NCBI RefSeq assembly: GCF_002733955.1
Contig: NZ_NVXQ01000006.1
Span: forward strand, 1 to 54,329
Direction: 5' to 3'
From: Hoeflea sp.
GTDB taxonomy: Bacteria; Pseudomonadota; Alphaproteobacteria; Rhizobiales; Rhizobiaceae
DNA length: 54,329 nucleotides
A model generated the notes under the pieces. It did not search any database. It was not told the DNA's origin and saw only the letters and a list, made by a program, of their open reading frames with translations. Both the position numbers and the translations under genes were made by a program. Below are positions 36,088-45,728 of this stretch, in pieces (positions within the stretch are counted from its first letter, which is position 1; the number at the start of each line of letters is the position of its first letter).

Positions 36088-38478
36088 ATGAATAGGCCTG
36101 TGAACAGCCCGCTTTCGCTCGACCTCATCCAGAAGATGGACGCCTATTGGCGTGCAGCCAACTATCTCTCGGTTGGCCAGATCTATCTGTATGATAACCC
36201 GTTGCTCAAAATTCCCTTGAGTCTTGAGCACGTGAAGCCACGACTGCTCGGCCACTGGGGTACCACGCCGGGGTTGAACTTCATCTATGTCCATTTGAAC
36301 CGCATTATCAACGAGCATGACCTGAACATGATGTATGTCACCGGCCCCGGGCACGGCGGCCCGGGTCTCGTGGCCAACACCTATCTCGAAGGCAGCTATA
36401 GCGAGCTCTATCCGGACATCTCGCAGGACGAACTGGGTATGAAAAAGCTGTTTACGCAGTTTTCATTTCCCGGCGGCATTCCCAGTCACGTGGCGGCGGA
36501 GACCCCGGGCTCCATCAATGAAGGCGGTGAACTCGGCTATTGCCTGTCGCACGCCTACGGTGCCGCCTTCGACAATCCCGACCTCCTGGTCGCCTGCGTC
36601 GTGGGCGACGGCGAGGCGGAAACCGGTCCACTCGCCACCAGCTGGCATTCCAACAAATTTCTCAATCCGGTGCACGACGGCGCGGTCCTGCCGATCCTGC
36701 ATCTGAACGGCTACAAGATAGCAGGCCCCACCGTGCTTGCCCGCATTCCCCGTGACGAGCTCGAATCGCTGTTTCGCGGCTACGGCTACACGCCTCACTT
36801 CGTCGAGGGCGACGATCCGATGGAGATGCATCAGCTCATGGCTGAGACGCTGGATACCGTGGTCGAAAGCATCCGCCACATCCAGCAAGATGCCCGCGCC
36901 AACGGATTCAAGAAGCGTCCGCTCTGGCCCATGATTATCCTGCGCTCGCCGAAGGGCTGGACAGGGCCGAAGGAGGTAGACGGCAAACAGACGGAGGGAA
37001 CATATCGCTCGCACCAGGTTCCAATGGGCGACATGAGCCATCCCGGGTACGTAAAGGTTCTGGAAGAGTGGCTGGAGAGCTATCGCCCGCGAGAACTGTT
37101 CGACGAGACCGGCAGGCTACGGCCCGAACTCGCTGAACTGGCCCCGTGCGGCCCGCGGCGGATGGGCGCCAATCTGCATGCCAATGGCGGCCTGCTATTG
37201 CGCGACTTGCACCTTCCGGATTTCCGAGACTACGCGGTGAAGATTCCGAAACCCGGTAGCGTGAGTGCGGAAGCTACGCGCGTCCAAGGCGAACTGATCC
37301 GCGACGTGATCAAACTGAACCCCGAAACCTTCCGCGTTTTCAGTCCGGACGAAACGGCGTCGAACCGCTGGGGTGCGGTATTCGAGGTGACCAACCGTTG
37401 TTCGACCGCGGAAATAGTTCCCGGCGACGACCATGTTGCGCCGGACGGCCGGGTGATGGAGGTCTTGAGCGAGCACCAGTGCGAAGGATGGCTCGAAGGA
37501 TATCTGCTCACGGGCAGACATGGCTTTTTCTCCTGCTACGAAGCCTTCATCCACATCATCGATTCGATGTTCAACCAACATGCCAAGTGGCTCGACGTTG
37601 CAAACCACATTCCATGGCGGCGGCCGGTTGCTTCCCTGAACTACCTGCTTTCATCACACGTGTGGCGCCAGGACCACAACGGTTTCAGCCATCAGGATCC
37701 CGGCTTCATCGATCATGTCATGAGCAAGAAGGCGGAGGTCATCCGCGTCTACCTGCCACCCGACGCCAATACCCTGCTCTCCGTTACCGATCATTGCCTG
37801 CGCAGCCGAAACTACGTCAACGTCATTGTCGCAGGCAAACAACCGTCACCGCAGTGGCTCGATATGGACGCAGCCATCAGGCACTGCACCGCCGGGCTGG
37901 GTATCTGGGAATGGGCCAGCAATGACGACGGCAGCGAGCCTGACTTGGTGATGGCCTGCGCCGGCGACGTCCCGACCATGGAAACGCTGGCCGCGGTGGA
38001 GTTGCTTCGGCAGCATTTCCCGGCACTGAAGATCCGGGTCGTCAACGTGGTCGATCTGATGACTTTGCAGTCACAGAACCAGCATCCGCACGGCCTAAGC
38101 GACGAGGACTTCGATGCGCTGTTCACCAGGGACAAACCCATCATCTTTGCCTATCACGGGTATCCCCTGCTGATTCACAAGCTGACCTATCGTCGAGCCA
38201 ACCATCACAATCTGCACGTTCACGGGTTCAAGGAAGAGGGAACGACGACGACACCATTCGACATGGTCGTGCTCAACGAGCTTGATCGGTTCCATCTGGC
38301 TAAAGCCGTTGTTGAGCGGGTGCCGCGATTGGGTCCGGAAGCGGCAGCCTTCGCTCAATTCATCGGCGCCAAACTCTCCGCTCACGGATCCTACATCCGA
38401 CAGCACGGCGAGGACATGCCAGAAATCCGAAACTGGCAATGGGCCGCAAATGGAGGGCATTCCAATACTTCCAGATAA
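36088..38478 (+). CDS. xfp: Xylulose-5-phosphate/fructose-6-phosphate phosphoketolase
   Basis: 796 residues from ATG 36088 (an upstream in-frame TTG is less likely; GCAGGA precedes this ATG). Thiamine-diphosphate enzyme with both phosphoketolase signatures: [14 protein letters not shown] near 151 and the cofactor-binding G-D-G-E-A-E-T-G-P near 178. Also T-G-P-G-H-G-G-P near the N-terminus. Splits xylulose 5-phosphate or fructose 6-phosphate with phosphate, giving acetyl-phosphate plus glyceraldehyde 3-phosphate or erythrose 4-phosphate. Acetyl-phosphate can be passed to the phosphotransacetylase at 30449-31513. Confidence 0.95.
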   Translation: MNRPVNSPLSLDLIQKMDAYWRAANYLSVGQIYLYDNPLLKIPLSLEHVKPRLLGHWGTTPGLNFIYVHLNRIINEHDLNMMYVTGPGHGGPGLVANTYLEGSYSELYPDISQDELGMKKLFTQFSFPGGIPSHVAAETPGSINEGGELGYCLSHAYGAAFDNPDLLVACVVGDGEAETGPLATSWHSNKFLNPVHDGAVLPILHLNGYKIAGPTVLARIPRDELESLFRGYGYTPHFVEGDDPMEMHQLMAETLDTVVESIRHIQQDARANGFKKRPLWPMIILRSPKGWTGPKEVDGKQTEGTYRSHQVPMGDMSHPGYVKVLEEWLESYRPRELFDETGRLRPELAELAPCGPRRMGANLHANGGLLLRDLHLPDFRDYAVKIPKPGSVSAEATRVQGELIRDVIKLNPETFRVFSPDETASNRWGAVFEVTNRCSTAEIVPGDDHVAPDGRVMEVLSEHQCEGWLEGYLLTGRHGFFSCYEAFIHIIDSMFNQHAKWLDVANHIPWRRPVASLNYLLSSHVWRQDHNGFSHQDPGFIDHVMSKKAEVIRVYLPPDANTLLSVTDHCLRSRNYVNVIVAGKQPSPQWLDMDAAIRHCTAGLGIWEWASNDDGSEPDLVMACAGDVPTMETLAAVELLRQHFPALKIRVVNVVDLMTLQSQNQHPHGLSDEDFDALFTRDKPIIFAYHGYPLLIHKLTYRRANHHNLHVHGFKEEGTTTTPFDMVVLNELDRFHLAKAVVERVPRLGPEAAAFAQFIGAKLSAHGSYIRQHGEDMPEIRNWQWAANGGHSNTSR

Positions 38479-38516
38479 GCATGAGAAAACCGCCCTACCG
38501 GGGAAATGAGCAAGCC

Positions 38517-39313
38517 ATGAGCGAGCACGACGATGCAATCGAGAAAAGCGGCTTTCACTGGCGCATCATGCGCTGGATCCTGTGGCGCTTTATCTGCAAC
38601 GCAGCTGAGCGCGTTCTCATCGACAGAAGCCTGAGGAACAAGACGGGCGGTGAAATTCGCTGGTTGCAGAACGACATCGATTTGTTCCTGAGCCAGGTCT
38701 CAACGAGGACGGCGCTCCTGCGCCCGGTGGCGCAGCTTGACGCATTGCCAAATTTCGGCAGTCGCCTCATGGTCGAGCTTGCGATCTATACCTTTGCGGC
38801 CGACCGGACGCTGCGTGACCGAGATCTTGATCCCCAAAGCGCGCGGGACGCCTTGGCGGACATCGGTTGGTCCGTCTATCACAGGCAGCTTGCCCTCTCG
38901 TCCCTGCCCGCTCGCCTCGTCACCCGCGACCCGGGAAAGCGATTGCGCTGGAGCATCCGCGGGCTGCTCGTTTTCCCCTTCCGGCCCGTGGGTGCCCCGG
39001 CTACGCCGCCGAAGTCTTTCGAAAAGGCGAGGACATCCACACGCACTTCACGCACTGTCCCCCGCAAAGCTTTGCCCGGCGCATTGCCGACGAGACGGGC
39101 GATCCTGAAGCACTGGCCGGCTTCGCAAACAGCTGGTGCAAATATGACTGGCCTGGCGCCGATCTGATCGCCGCCGACGGACATCGGGGACACTATATCC
39201 GGCGGCAAACACTCTCGGCCGGGGATCCGGTCTGCGACATGTGCTGGCTGCGCGGGCACCCCGCGAGACCAGCGAAAACAACAATGAAGAGGGCAAATGA
39301 GGCCGGAGCGTGA
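38517..39313 (+). pseudogene. Frameshifted ATC-hydrolase-like protein
   Basis: The start at 38517 reads about 160 residues (C-N-A-A-E-R-V-L-I-D-R, W-S-V-Y-H-R-Q-L). Near 38995 the frame must move by one to continue as Y-A-A-E-V-F-R-K-G-E-D-I-H, T-H-C-P, W-C-K-Y-D-W and G-D-P-V-C-D-M-C, ending at 39313. The cysteine pattern of the second part fits the L-2-amino-thiazoline-4-carboxylate hydrolase family (PF14196), whose members often have unknown substrates. A G/C-rich run (GTGGGTGCCCCGG) lies at the break, so a sequencing indel is possible. Confidence 0.6.
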
Positions 39314-39405
39314 AAGATCCAGAAATCGCTCTGCGGAGATGAAAGTATGAGAAACGCGACGATCGATGCGCCGACCAGCGATCCCAAGAAGAACAGGCGG
39401 GCCTT

Positions 39406-39972
39406 ATGATGCAGCGGCAATCGCAGGTGAAACGGCCCCACCCCGGAGAAACGAGGCTGGATGCGTTACAGCGGCATCCCTTCGATTACTTCCTGAACGA
39501 AACCAATCTCGCCAATGGCCTCGTAGCCAACAAATCGCAGCCGGGCGCGCCCGCGAGCGACGGGCCAGGCTGGACGACGCGGCGCGTCAACGGCATCGAG
39601 TGCGCGTTCTTCGACTATGCCGCCCGCGGCGTTCCGTACGGCCCTGACGACGGGACGGTCGCGCCGTGGGCCGTGGTGGCATCGTTGCCGTTCGCACCGG
39701 AAATCGTGATGCCGACGATTGCGCATTTTCAGGACGTATATCCGCAAGTCACAGGCGCATATTGCTTTCGGTGCAGCTTCAATCTGAGCTTTCAGGACGA
39801 GGCGGACGCCGATGCCGGCTGGACGTCGCCCTATCACTTCGGGATCAACCTCGGTCCCGTGGTGCTGATGTGCGAGAATTTCCGAACGGATCTGCTTTGG
39901 CGCCTTATGCGCGCATGCCCCTACGTGGTCACAGGGCTGCGGCGGGGGGGATTCACCGGCGGTTGGCTGTGA
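39406..39972 (+). pseudogene. Glucoamylase-family (PF10091) protein with in-frame internal deletion
   Basis: 188 residues. Residues 25-50 (F-L-N-E-T-N...G-L-V-A-N-K-S-Q-P-G-A-P-A-S) match the beginning of the glycoamylase domain, and residues ~65-188 match its end (A-A-R-G-V-P-Y-G-P-D-D-G-T, S-L-P-F-A-P-E-I-V, G-I-N-L-G-P, L-R-R-G-G-F-T-G-G-W-L). Around 250-300 central residues, with the catalytic core, are missing, yet the frame is kept. Full-length relatives have about 430-480 residues. Expected activity on glucan is therefore lost. Confidence 0.75.
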
Positions 39973-40068
39973 CGGCCACGGAGGCGTGCAAATCATGAAG
40001 GCCATATCGATCGTCGGTAGGGCGAACGGACAGCTGTATGCGCCTTTGATGAGCTGGAACGACAAGCT

Positions 40069-40140
40069 GTGGGCGCTATTCTGATGTCGGCAAGCACGGT
40101 CGCGATCAACGCGCAACTATTGAAACGGGTCAAACGATAA
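40069..40140 (+). pseudogene. 3' tip of a second CPH-type ATPase gene
   Basis: Reads V-G-A-I-L-M-S-A-S-T-V-A-I-N-A-Q-L-L-K-R-V-K-R then TAA, nearly the same as the last 25 codons of the ATPase ending at 35114 but with drifted codons and two residues missing. Nothing of the rest of that gene is present, so a duplicate was removed leaving only its end. A small hairpin GCCCAT-n5-ATGGGC (40141-40157) follows and may be its old terminator. Confidence 0.75.
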
Positions 40141-40293
40141 GCCCATCAACAATGGGCCCGACAGACCACAGAGGAGACATGGCGTAAGGCAAAAGACCAG
40201 ATTTTGGCGGAGAATCCTGTCAAGACCAGGAAAGCAGCATATCCAAGACACGGTTTCTGTAAGCGCCCTGACCGTGGGACGGATCGTGCTTTC

Positions 40294-41169
40294 CTATGTA
40301 CCTCGATTGAGCAACGTTCTGATTTGATCACCGGACCGGCGCACTGCCATGGTGCCTGACGCAATGCATTGCCGCTTGTAGCGGAACTCCAGTGTTCCTA
40401 TGGTATTTCTAAACTTTGGCCTGATGACCATATCGGCCTGACCGAAACGCAGCCGGGCATGCTCGTTCTGACAGATCTCGATTGATCTTAGCATCGCTTG
40501 TACTCCGTTGCGGGGAGCTATCCCGGTTTCGGGTTGGCTTGGATCAACAGCGATCACTACATCGACACCGGTGCTTCGCGCCACATCTATAGGCGCGATG
40601 TCCGCATAGGCACCATCCATCAGGACGTGAGATCCGTCAATCAGCGGTGGTAGGATACCTGCGAGCGCAGCACTGGCATAAACGTAGTTAGCAGCTGACC
40701 CTCGGTTGTGGACAACACGTTCCCCCGACAGCACATCCGTCGTGCAGACAAGGACAGGGATGGATCCATCCTCCAAGTTTTTGCCCTTGGTCAAGGCGGC
40801 AAGGACACCCCGCCCCCAGCTCTCGGTGCGCGCTCCGGCGCCCCAGCCAAAATACATGTCACGTGCCGCAAGCAGCGCAATCGCCAGGCCCCTCACTCTT
40901 TCGGCAATGCTTCGGCCTCGAAAGTTCGGCGTTGACGGGAACCCGCTGGTGTCCATTTCAACAAGATCTCGATACCAGTTTGGGTTCAGCGAATAAGTTG
41001 CGCCAACCACCGCGCCCATTGACACACCGACAATTGCACTGGGGAAATAACCCAAACTGATCAGGGCTCTCAAAACTCCCACATGCGAAAGACCTCTTGC
41101 GCCACCACCACTAAGGACAAGGGCGAAGGACTTGTGTTGGCTGGTCATCAGAGTATTCGCGCCCATCAT
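40294..41169 (-). CDS. Patatin-like phospholipase (RssA/NTE-like)
   Basis: About 291 residues from the ATG at 41167-41169, chosen because GAAGGG precedes it; the open frame extends to 41265. Oxyanion motif G-G-G-A-R-G-L-S-H, nucleophile elbow G-V-S-M-G-A and the D-G-A dyad motif are all present, so the Ser-Asp catalytic pair is intact. Cytoplasmic lipid acyl hydrolase of unknown substrate. Minus-strand neighbour of a DMT transporter; 150 bases to its right belong to the ATPase tip and no terminator with T-run was seen. Confidence 0.85.
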   Translation of the reverse strand: MMGANTLMTSQHKSFALVLSGGGARGLSHVGVLRALISLGYFPSAIVGVSMGAVVGATYSLNPNWYRDLVEMDTSGFPSTPNFRGRSIAERVRGLAIALLAARDMYFGWGAGARTESWGRGVLAALTKGKNLEDGSIPVLVCTTDVLSGERVVHNRGSAANYVYASAALAGILPPLIDGSHVLMDGAYADIAPIDVARSTGVDVVIAVDPSQPETGIAPRNGVQAMLRSIEICQNEHARLRFGQADMVIRPKFRNTIGTLEFRYKRQCIASGTMAVRRSGDQIRTLLNRGT

Positions 41170-41307
41170 ACGCCGCCCTTCAGTGCGCCTATCGGTTACA
41201 ACAATCGTGGTGCATACAGCAACGTCCAGAAAACTGAACTCTGCCAGAGTCCCATCGCCGAACATCAGGACCTTCGGTCAACACCTCGGTGAGTATTACT
41301 CCAAGCA

Positions 41308-42255
41308 TTACGCTGAAACGCCAAAAAGTGTCGGCGGTGCAATGCCCTTTCGAATGACCATCATGACGCCGGCAAGGGAAAGAGACGTGCCAATCAATTC
41401 CGGCCAGCCCAGGGACTCGCCATAGTAGAGCAAACCCATTGTCAGCCCGAATATCGGCACAAGAAAGCTGAACGCATTGGCCTTGCTCAGCGGCACTTCT
41501 GCAAGAACCGACATCCAGATGACATATACCAGCGCGGAGCCAAAGACCGCTAAGCCAACCAGCGCAAACAGAAATCCGGGAGACCACTCGATCACAGTGA
41601 AGTCTTCAGTCAAGACGGCAATCATCGCCAGCGGGATACTGCCGATCAACAATTGGACACTGATGGCCATCAGTGGATCGACCGTATCCGCAATCCGTTT
41701 CAGCATCACATTGCTGATAGTGATGCCAAGAGCCGCCAGAATGATATACGTGATGCCGATAAGGTAGCTCTCCTGACCACCTCCGAACAATCGTGGTGCA
41801 GCGATGACGACGATTCCCAGAAACCCCAGAACAAGACCCGATTTACCCCAGGCCGTCAGCCGCTCTCCCAAGACGACACCCGCGAGGGCGGCAGCCATTA
41901 AGGGCTGGGTGTTTGTGATAACTGTCGCAATCCCAGGCGACACGAATTCGGCCGCATGAAACATGCCAAAATACCCCAGGCTGGTGGCCCCAAACCCGAT
42001 TGCTGCAAGGGTGATCCACGTCTTCCAACTGCGCGGAAAAGGGCGGCGCAAAGCCAGCGCGATCGCCAACAGGGTAACGCCTGCGATCACTGCCCGCAAG
42101 GTTGCAAACGACAGGTGCGGGGCATAGGCGATGCCAATCGTTATCAACGGATAACAACTCGCCCAGAGAAACATCGCGAAAATGATCTTTGCGGCGGTCA
42201 GTATTTTCACGAGTTCATCAATCCATTGTCCTTTTGGCTCCTGGTGAGCGGCCAT
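41308..42255 (-). CDS. DMT-superfamily transporter (EamA domains)
   Basis: 315 residues with ten hydrophobic segments arranged as two EamA repeats (about 22-150 and 165-300). The first has A-T-L-R-A and the T-Q-P-L helix followed by L-G-E-R; the second has L-V-P-I-F-G and Y-G-E-S. Predicted exporter of amino acids or other small metabolites. Upstream sequence holds a TTGATCAA palindrome of unknown meaning but no strong ribosome-binding site. Confidence 0.85.
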   Translation of the reverse strand: MAAHQEPKGQWIDELVKILTAAKIIFAMFLWASCYPLITIGIAYAPHLSFATLRAVIAGVTLLAIALALRRPFPRSWKTWITLAAIGFGATSLGYFGMFHAAEFVSPGIATVITNTQPLMAAALAGVVLGERLTAWGKSGLVLGFLGIVVIAAPRLFGGGQESYLIGITYIILAALGITISNVMLKRIADTVDPLMAISVQLLIGSIPLAMIAVLTEDFTVIEWSPGFLFALVGLAVFGSALVYVIWMSVLAEVPLSKANAFSFLVPIFGLTMGLLYYGESLGWPELIGTSLSLAGVMMVIRKGIAPPTLFGVSA

Positions 42256-42645
42256 TTAATTCTTGATCAATAAAGAACCATGGCGACGCATCATTGAGTG
42301 GTGCTGGTCCAAATTCTCCAACGGCCTGAGTATCAAAATGACAAAGCGATACATATGATTGCGCTTCGCAACTGCGCCTCCACCGTCAGATATAGTTTGC
42401 CCGATCTCCTGCATTGGTCGCCATGGCAATTCACTCATATTGCCAGCGCTCGTGAGCGTATATCAGCGGCCTGCATATCGGAAAAACCCAGCGGGGCTGT
42501 AGTCATTCGCCGATGAACTCGAACCACCCAAACCCCCAATTTCTCTTGTTCAGTCCGACACGACAGGTGCTGCGCATCTTCAAAGTCGCTATGTCTGCAA
42601 ATCGTCAATTTTTCTCACACATGTCTCCGCCGTTCACGTGCGCGG
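42256..42645 (-). other. 390-base intergenic region
   Basis: No gene or RNA recognised between the APC permease end and the DMT transporter start. Short frames only; composition similar to neighbours. Confidence 0.4.
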
Positions 42646-43971
42646 TCAGTTTTTCGCTACTGCCTCCAGCGCCGTCCAGCGCTTCAGGTATATCCGTTCG
42701 TAGATGAACACCGCTGAAATCGCGGCACCTGCATATAGAACGATCATAGGATCGGATCCCAATTTCATTGTCGTGAATGCTGCCAGAACAAATCCGTCGA
42801 AGGCAATCGCACAAAGCAGTACAGCCCCATGCGCGCCAATCTCGTGGCGCAAATGCCGAAACACGCCCCAATGCACCAGCATGTCCATTATCAAGTAAAA
42901 GAATGCCCCTAGCGATGCGATCCGGCTCAGATCAAAAAACACCGCAAGCGCCGAAGCAAGAACGACCGTGTAGACCAGAGTGTGGCTGCGGATCGGGCCC
43001 GACATACCAAAATGGCTGTGAGGTATCATTTTCATATCCGTCAGCATTGCGAGCATGCGCGACACCGCAAATACACTCGCCAACACGCCTGACGCGGTGG
43101 CGACAGCTGCCAAGACGACTGTCAAGTAAAAGCCAGACTGGCCCAATGCCGGCGATGCGGCTTCGGCAAGTGAGTAATCCTTGGCGGCAACAATTTGATC
43201 AATCGACAGATTGGACCCGACCGCAAAAGCGACAAGCAGATACACTACCGTGCAAATGGCAATCGATATCATGATGGTGCGGCCTACATTGCGATGCGGG
43301 TCGGTGATTTCTGCACCACTGTTGGTGATAGTTGTGAAGCCTTTGAAGGCCAGTATCGACAGGGCTACAGACGCAATGAACCCGGTCAAATTAAAGCCGC
43401 TATTGGTACTGCTTGCAGCTGCGAACGTGAAGCCGCCCGACCAAAGCGCGACGATGCCAAAGAGCGCAATTCCTCCGATCTTGATGACCGCCATGATGAT
43501 CGACAAAAGACCGACAGACCGGTTGCCCGAAGCATTCACGATAAAGGCAAACAGGATGACTCCGACCGCCAATACTGGCACCAGCGGGCCCCCTGCGATA
43601 TCAAAGGGTCGCAATACATAGGTTGCAAATGTCCGCGCCACGAGGCTTTCCGAAATGACCATGGACAGCGCCATCAACAATGCCGCAGCTGCGGCGATGG
43701 CGCCTGGCCCGTAGGCTTTCTGCAAGATCATCGCAATCCCGCCAGAGGACGGCCAGGCATTCGACATCTTGATGTAACTGTACGCGCTGAAGGACGTCAC
43801 GATGGCACCAAATACGAAAGACAGAGCAAAATAGGGTCCGGCCAATTGCGCAATTTGCCCCGTCAGCGCAAAAATACCCGCGCCGATCATCACGCCGGTT
43901 CCCATCCCAACGGCACCGGCCAAACTGATTGAGCCCTTGTTCAGGGTGTCATCACCATGTGAATGTTTCAA
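42646..43971 (-). CDS. APC-family amino acid/polyamine permease
   Basis: 441 residues and twelve hydrophobic segments. The helix-1 motif G-M-I-G-A-G-I-F-type loop is seen as G-V-M-I-G-A-G-I-F-A-L near 26, and the family helix F-K-G-F-T-T-I-T-N-S-G-A-E near 215. TTG start at 43971 (no in-frame ATG close by), with AGAAAGAG upstream. Imports an amino acid or amine by proton or sodium coupling; specificity cannot be read. Confidence 0.85.
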   Translation of the reverse strand: MKHSHGDDTLNKGSISLAGAVGMGTGVMIGAGIFALTGQIAQLAGPYFALSFVFGAIVTSFSAYSYIKMSNAWPSSGGIAMILQKAYGPGAIAAAAALLMALSMVISESLVARTFATYVLRPFDIAGGPLVPVLAVGVILFAFIVNASGNRSVGLLSIIMAVIKIGGIALFGIVALWSGGFTFAAASSTNSGFNLTGFIASVALSILAFKGFTTITNSGAEITDPHRNVGRTIMISIAICTVVYLLVAFAVGSNLSIDQIVAAKDYSLAEAASPALGQSGFYLTVVLAAVATASGVLASVFAVSRMLAMLTDMKMIPHSHFGMSGPIRSHTLVYTVVLASALAVFFDLSRIASLGAFFYLIMDMLVHWGVFRHLRHEIGAHGAVLLCAIAFDGFVLAAFTTMKLGSDPMIVLYAGAAISAVFIYERIYLKRWTALEAVAKN

Positions 43972-44088
43972 AACTTTGTCTCTTTCTCAATAGCTTGAAC
44001 GATGCTCAACGGATCAGCAGCAGTGGACCACAAAGACAGCGTGCCAAACGGGGGCAGAAACGTTCTCTTGCGGCCTCCGAGGAACGGG

Positions 44089-44823
44089 TCAAGGCAGCGC
44101 CACCATCTTGTGCCCCTGACCTTCTATCACGAATTCTCCTTTGGCCATTATCACCGCCTCATCAATGATCCGTATCTTTGGCTCGGCACCGGTAGAAACG
44201 AAGAGCGTGCCGGTGCCACGAATTTTGGTCAACTGGAAGTGTTCCAAGGACAGTTCAGAGACCTGGATCTCAACATCGGCAAGGTTGATCGCCGCGATCT
44301 TGCCGTCACCGCTACCCGCGATAAAATTTTACGGTCACCCGATAGATCTATCGCGTGCAACTCGACTGCAACGGCAAAGCTCCGCATACACCGTCGGCGT
44401 AAAACTCATCAGGTCGATTACGGATGTTCCATTGCCCGAGCGATGGATCGCGACAGCACAGCGCTCATCGGAGGAAATGGCGGTTTGATGCACTGCTCCG
44501 GGGACTTCAATCCGCCACACAATCCCGCCAGATGTCGCATCCGGAACGCTGAGAATGCTGATGCCCGCATCCGAGGGTCCGATCGGTTTATCCTCGGCCA
44601 GTGAATTGTGAGCAGCATGCTCTATCTCGGACACACTCTCGGTTTTGGTCGGTTCCTGAATCGCCTCAAGTCCGATGATCCGCTTTCCTGCTTCGCCGCC
44701 TTCGGCATTGACCATGAGCACCGAAAAGGCGCTATTTTCCGGTGCAATCACGACAGGCTGAGCTGTCGTGATTGCAATCGAAAGCATCAACGCCGCCAAT
44801 ATGGCGACATTCAATACTATCAA
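44089..44823 (-). pseudogene. YncE/YVTN-type beta-propeller protein, frameshifted
   Basis: ATG 44823 gives a signal-peptide-like helix, a linker, then a propeller blade (G-I-S-I-L-S-V-P...I-E-V-P-G-A-V-H-Q-T-A-I-S-S-D-E-R and S-V-I-D-L). Around 44340 the meaningful reading moves to another frame and continues G-S-G-D-G-K-I-A-A-I-N, then E-P-K-I-R-I-I-D-E-A-V, to TGA at 44089-44091. About 245 codons remain against some 320 or more in relatives, so part is also missing. It is the last gene of the sigma-factor operon, with start overlapping the 49-residue membrane peptide (ATGA). Confidence 0.6.
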
Positions 44824-44969
44824 GAGGAAATTCCCTCCGATGTTCTCCGTAAATCATGGACTGCGCTTTCATCGGCGTCCAACGCGACTAATTCGGAGCG
44901 CTGCCGGATCACTGAGGCCGCGAATATCAGCAGCATGCCGGATGCAAGCCCTACCAGGATGAGTGTCAT
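44820..44969 (-). CDS. 49-residue single-span membrane peptide
   Basis: Starts at ATG 44967-44969 behind AGGAGAAAC. One hydrophobic helix (L-I-L-V-G-L-A-S-G-M-L-L-I-F-A-A) and a charged tail. Stop overlaps the propeller gene start. No family recognised; small size and coupling suggest an accessory membrane component. Confidence 0.6.
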   Translation of the reverse strand: MTLILVGLASGMLLIFAASVIRQRSELVALDADESAVHDLRRTSEGISS

Positions 44970-45022
44970 TTTGTTTCTCCTCATAAGACGAAATTCTGCA
45001 ACATACACCGGGATGTGGCGGA

Positions 45023-45220
45023 TCAGCTCGCGCCGCAGCATCCGCCGGTTTTGGTGCCTGTGCCATGGTCAACCTTTACGACTGCAGGCGGGTCCATACT
45101 TGGCACAGCAACATTGGCCTCTTGAGTTTTGGACGTAGACCCGCAGCAGCAGCCTTTCGGTGATTGATCGGGCGTTACGCCGGTCGGGATGATCTTTGTT
45201 TGCATTTTGGTTTTCTCCAT
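45023..45220 (-). CDS. Small cysteine-rich, metallothionein-like protein
   Basis: 65 residues (59 if the ATG at 45205 is used). Soluble, low in aromatic residues, with two cysteine clusters: G-C-C-C-G-S near the middle and G-G-C-C-G-A-S at the very end, and one histidine between. Such spacing suits binding of soft metals such as Cu+ or Ag+. It lies in the operon of the CorE-like sigma factor, after the region-4-only protein. GGAG precedes the start. No family recognised; metal storage or delivery is inferred. Confidence 0.6.
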   Translation of the reverse strand: MEKTKMQTKIIPTGVTPDQSPKGCCCGSTSKTQEANVAVPSMDPPAVVKVDHGTGTKTGGCCGAS

Positions 45221-45285
45221 GAAAAATTGTCTCCTGCAAGTATAGACGCCTGCGCCGCGCCGGCGTTACGCAGTCCCAGACACCC

Positions 45286-45594
45286 TCAGAGGTCTGCCCA
45301 GTTCGACAGAGTGCAATCGCAGCCTGACAGGCCATGCTTTGGGCAGATCCGGGTCATCTCTGCGAACCTCTCCTTCAGAGCCTGTCTTCCACATCCAAGT
45401 CGATCGTCTATCGTACTCTCGCTGAGCCCCAAGCTGTGCGCGACGCCCTCCCTCCGCTCTCCATCGACATCGATGCGCCGAACAATATTGGCCTGTTCAA
45501 GCGGAAGCGTGGACAGGAGCATGTCGATGCAGTCACGTATCAGCTCGTCGAGTTCAGTGTCACTTGTCGGATCAGAACTAGGCTGACGTTTCAC
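45286..45594 (-). CDS. Region-4-only sigma-like DNA-binding protein with cysteine tail
   Basis: 102 residues from GTG 45594 with AAGGA 7 bases before it. Aligns with the second half of the CorE-like sigma factors: C22 takes the place of the second cysteine of the linker CTC, then a sigma-4 helix-turn-helix (G-V-A-H-S-L-G-L-S-E-S-T-I) and a tail C84-P-K-H87-G-L-S-G-C92-D-C94. So the tail keeps C-x7-C-x-C but has His in place of one Cys. It lacks region 2 and cannot bind core polymerase or -10 DNA alone, so it may be a metal-dependent modulator or competitor of the full sigma upstream. Lies 134 bases after that gene. Confidence 0.7.
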   Translation of the reverse strand: MKRQPSSDPTSDTELDELIRDCIDMLLSTLPLEQANIVRRIDVDGERREGVAHSLGLSESTIDDRLGCGRQALKERFAEMTRICPKHGLSGCDCTLSNWADL

Positions 45595-45728
45595 ATGCTC
45601 ATTCCTTGATACGCTTTTCAGAGTTGTACACGTCGACACTCCTGATTGAGCTCCGCCGATTACCAGGTGGAGTTTCCAGTTATCTGTGGCTTAGGCCTGT
45701 CATTCGACCTCCCAAGCATGCCCACCCT

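Noticed and set aside
39193-39441. An 82-codon minus-strand frame with a hydrophobic stretch
   Set aside because: Overlaps the end of the ATC-hydrolase-like pseudogene, lacks a ribosome-binding site and resembles no family; cannot be supported.
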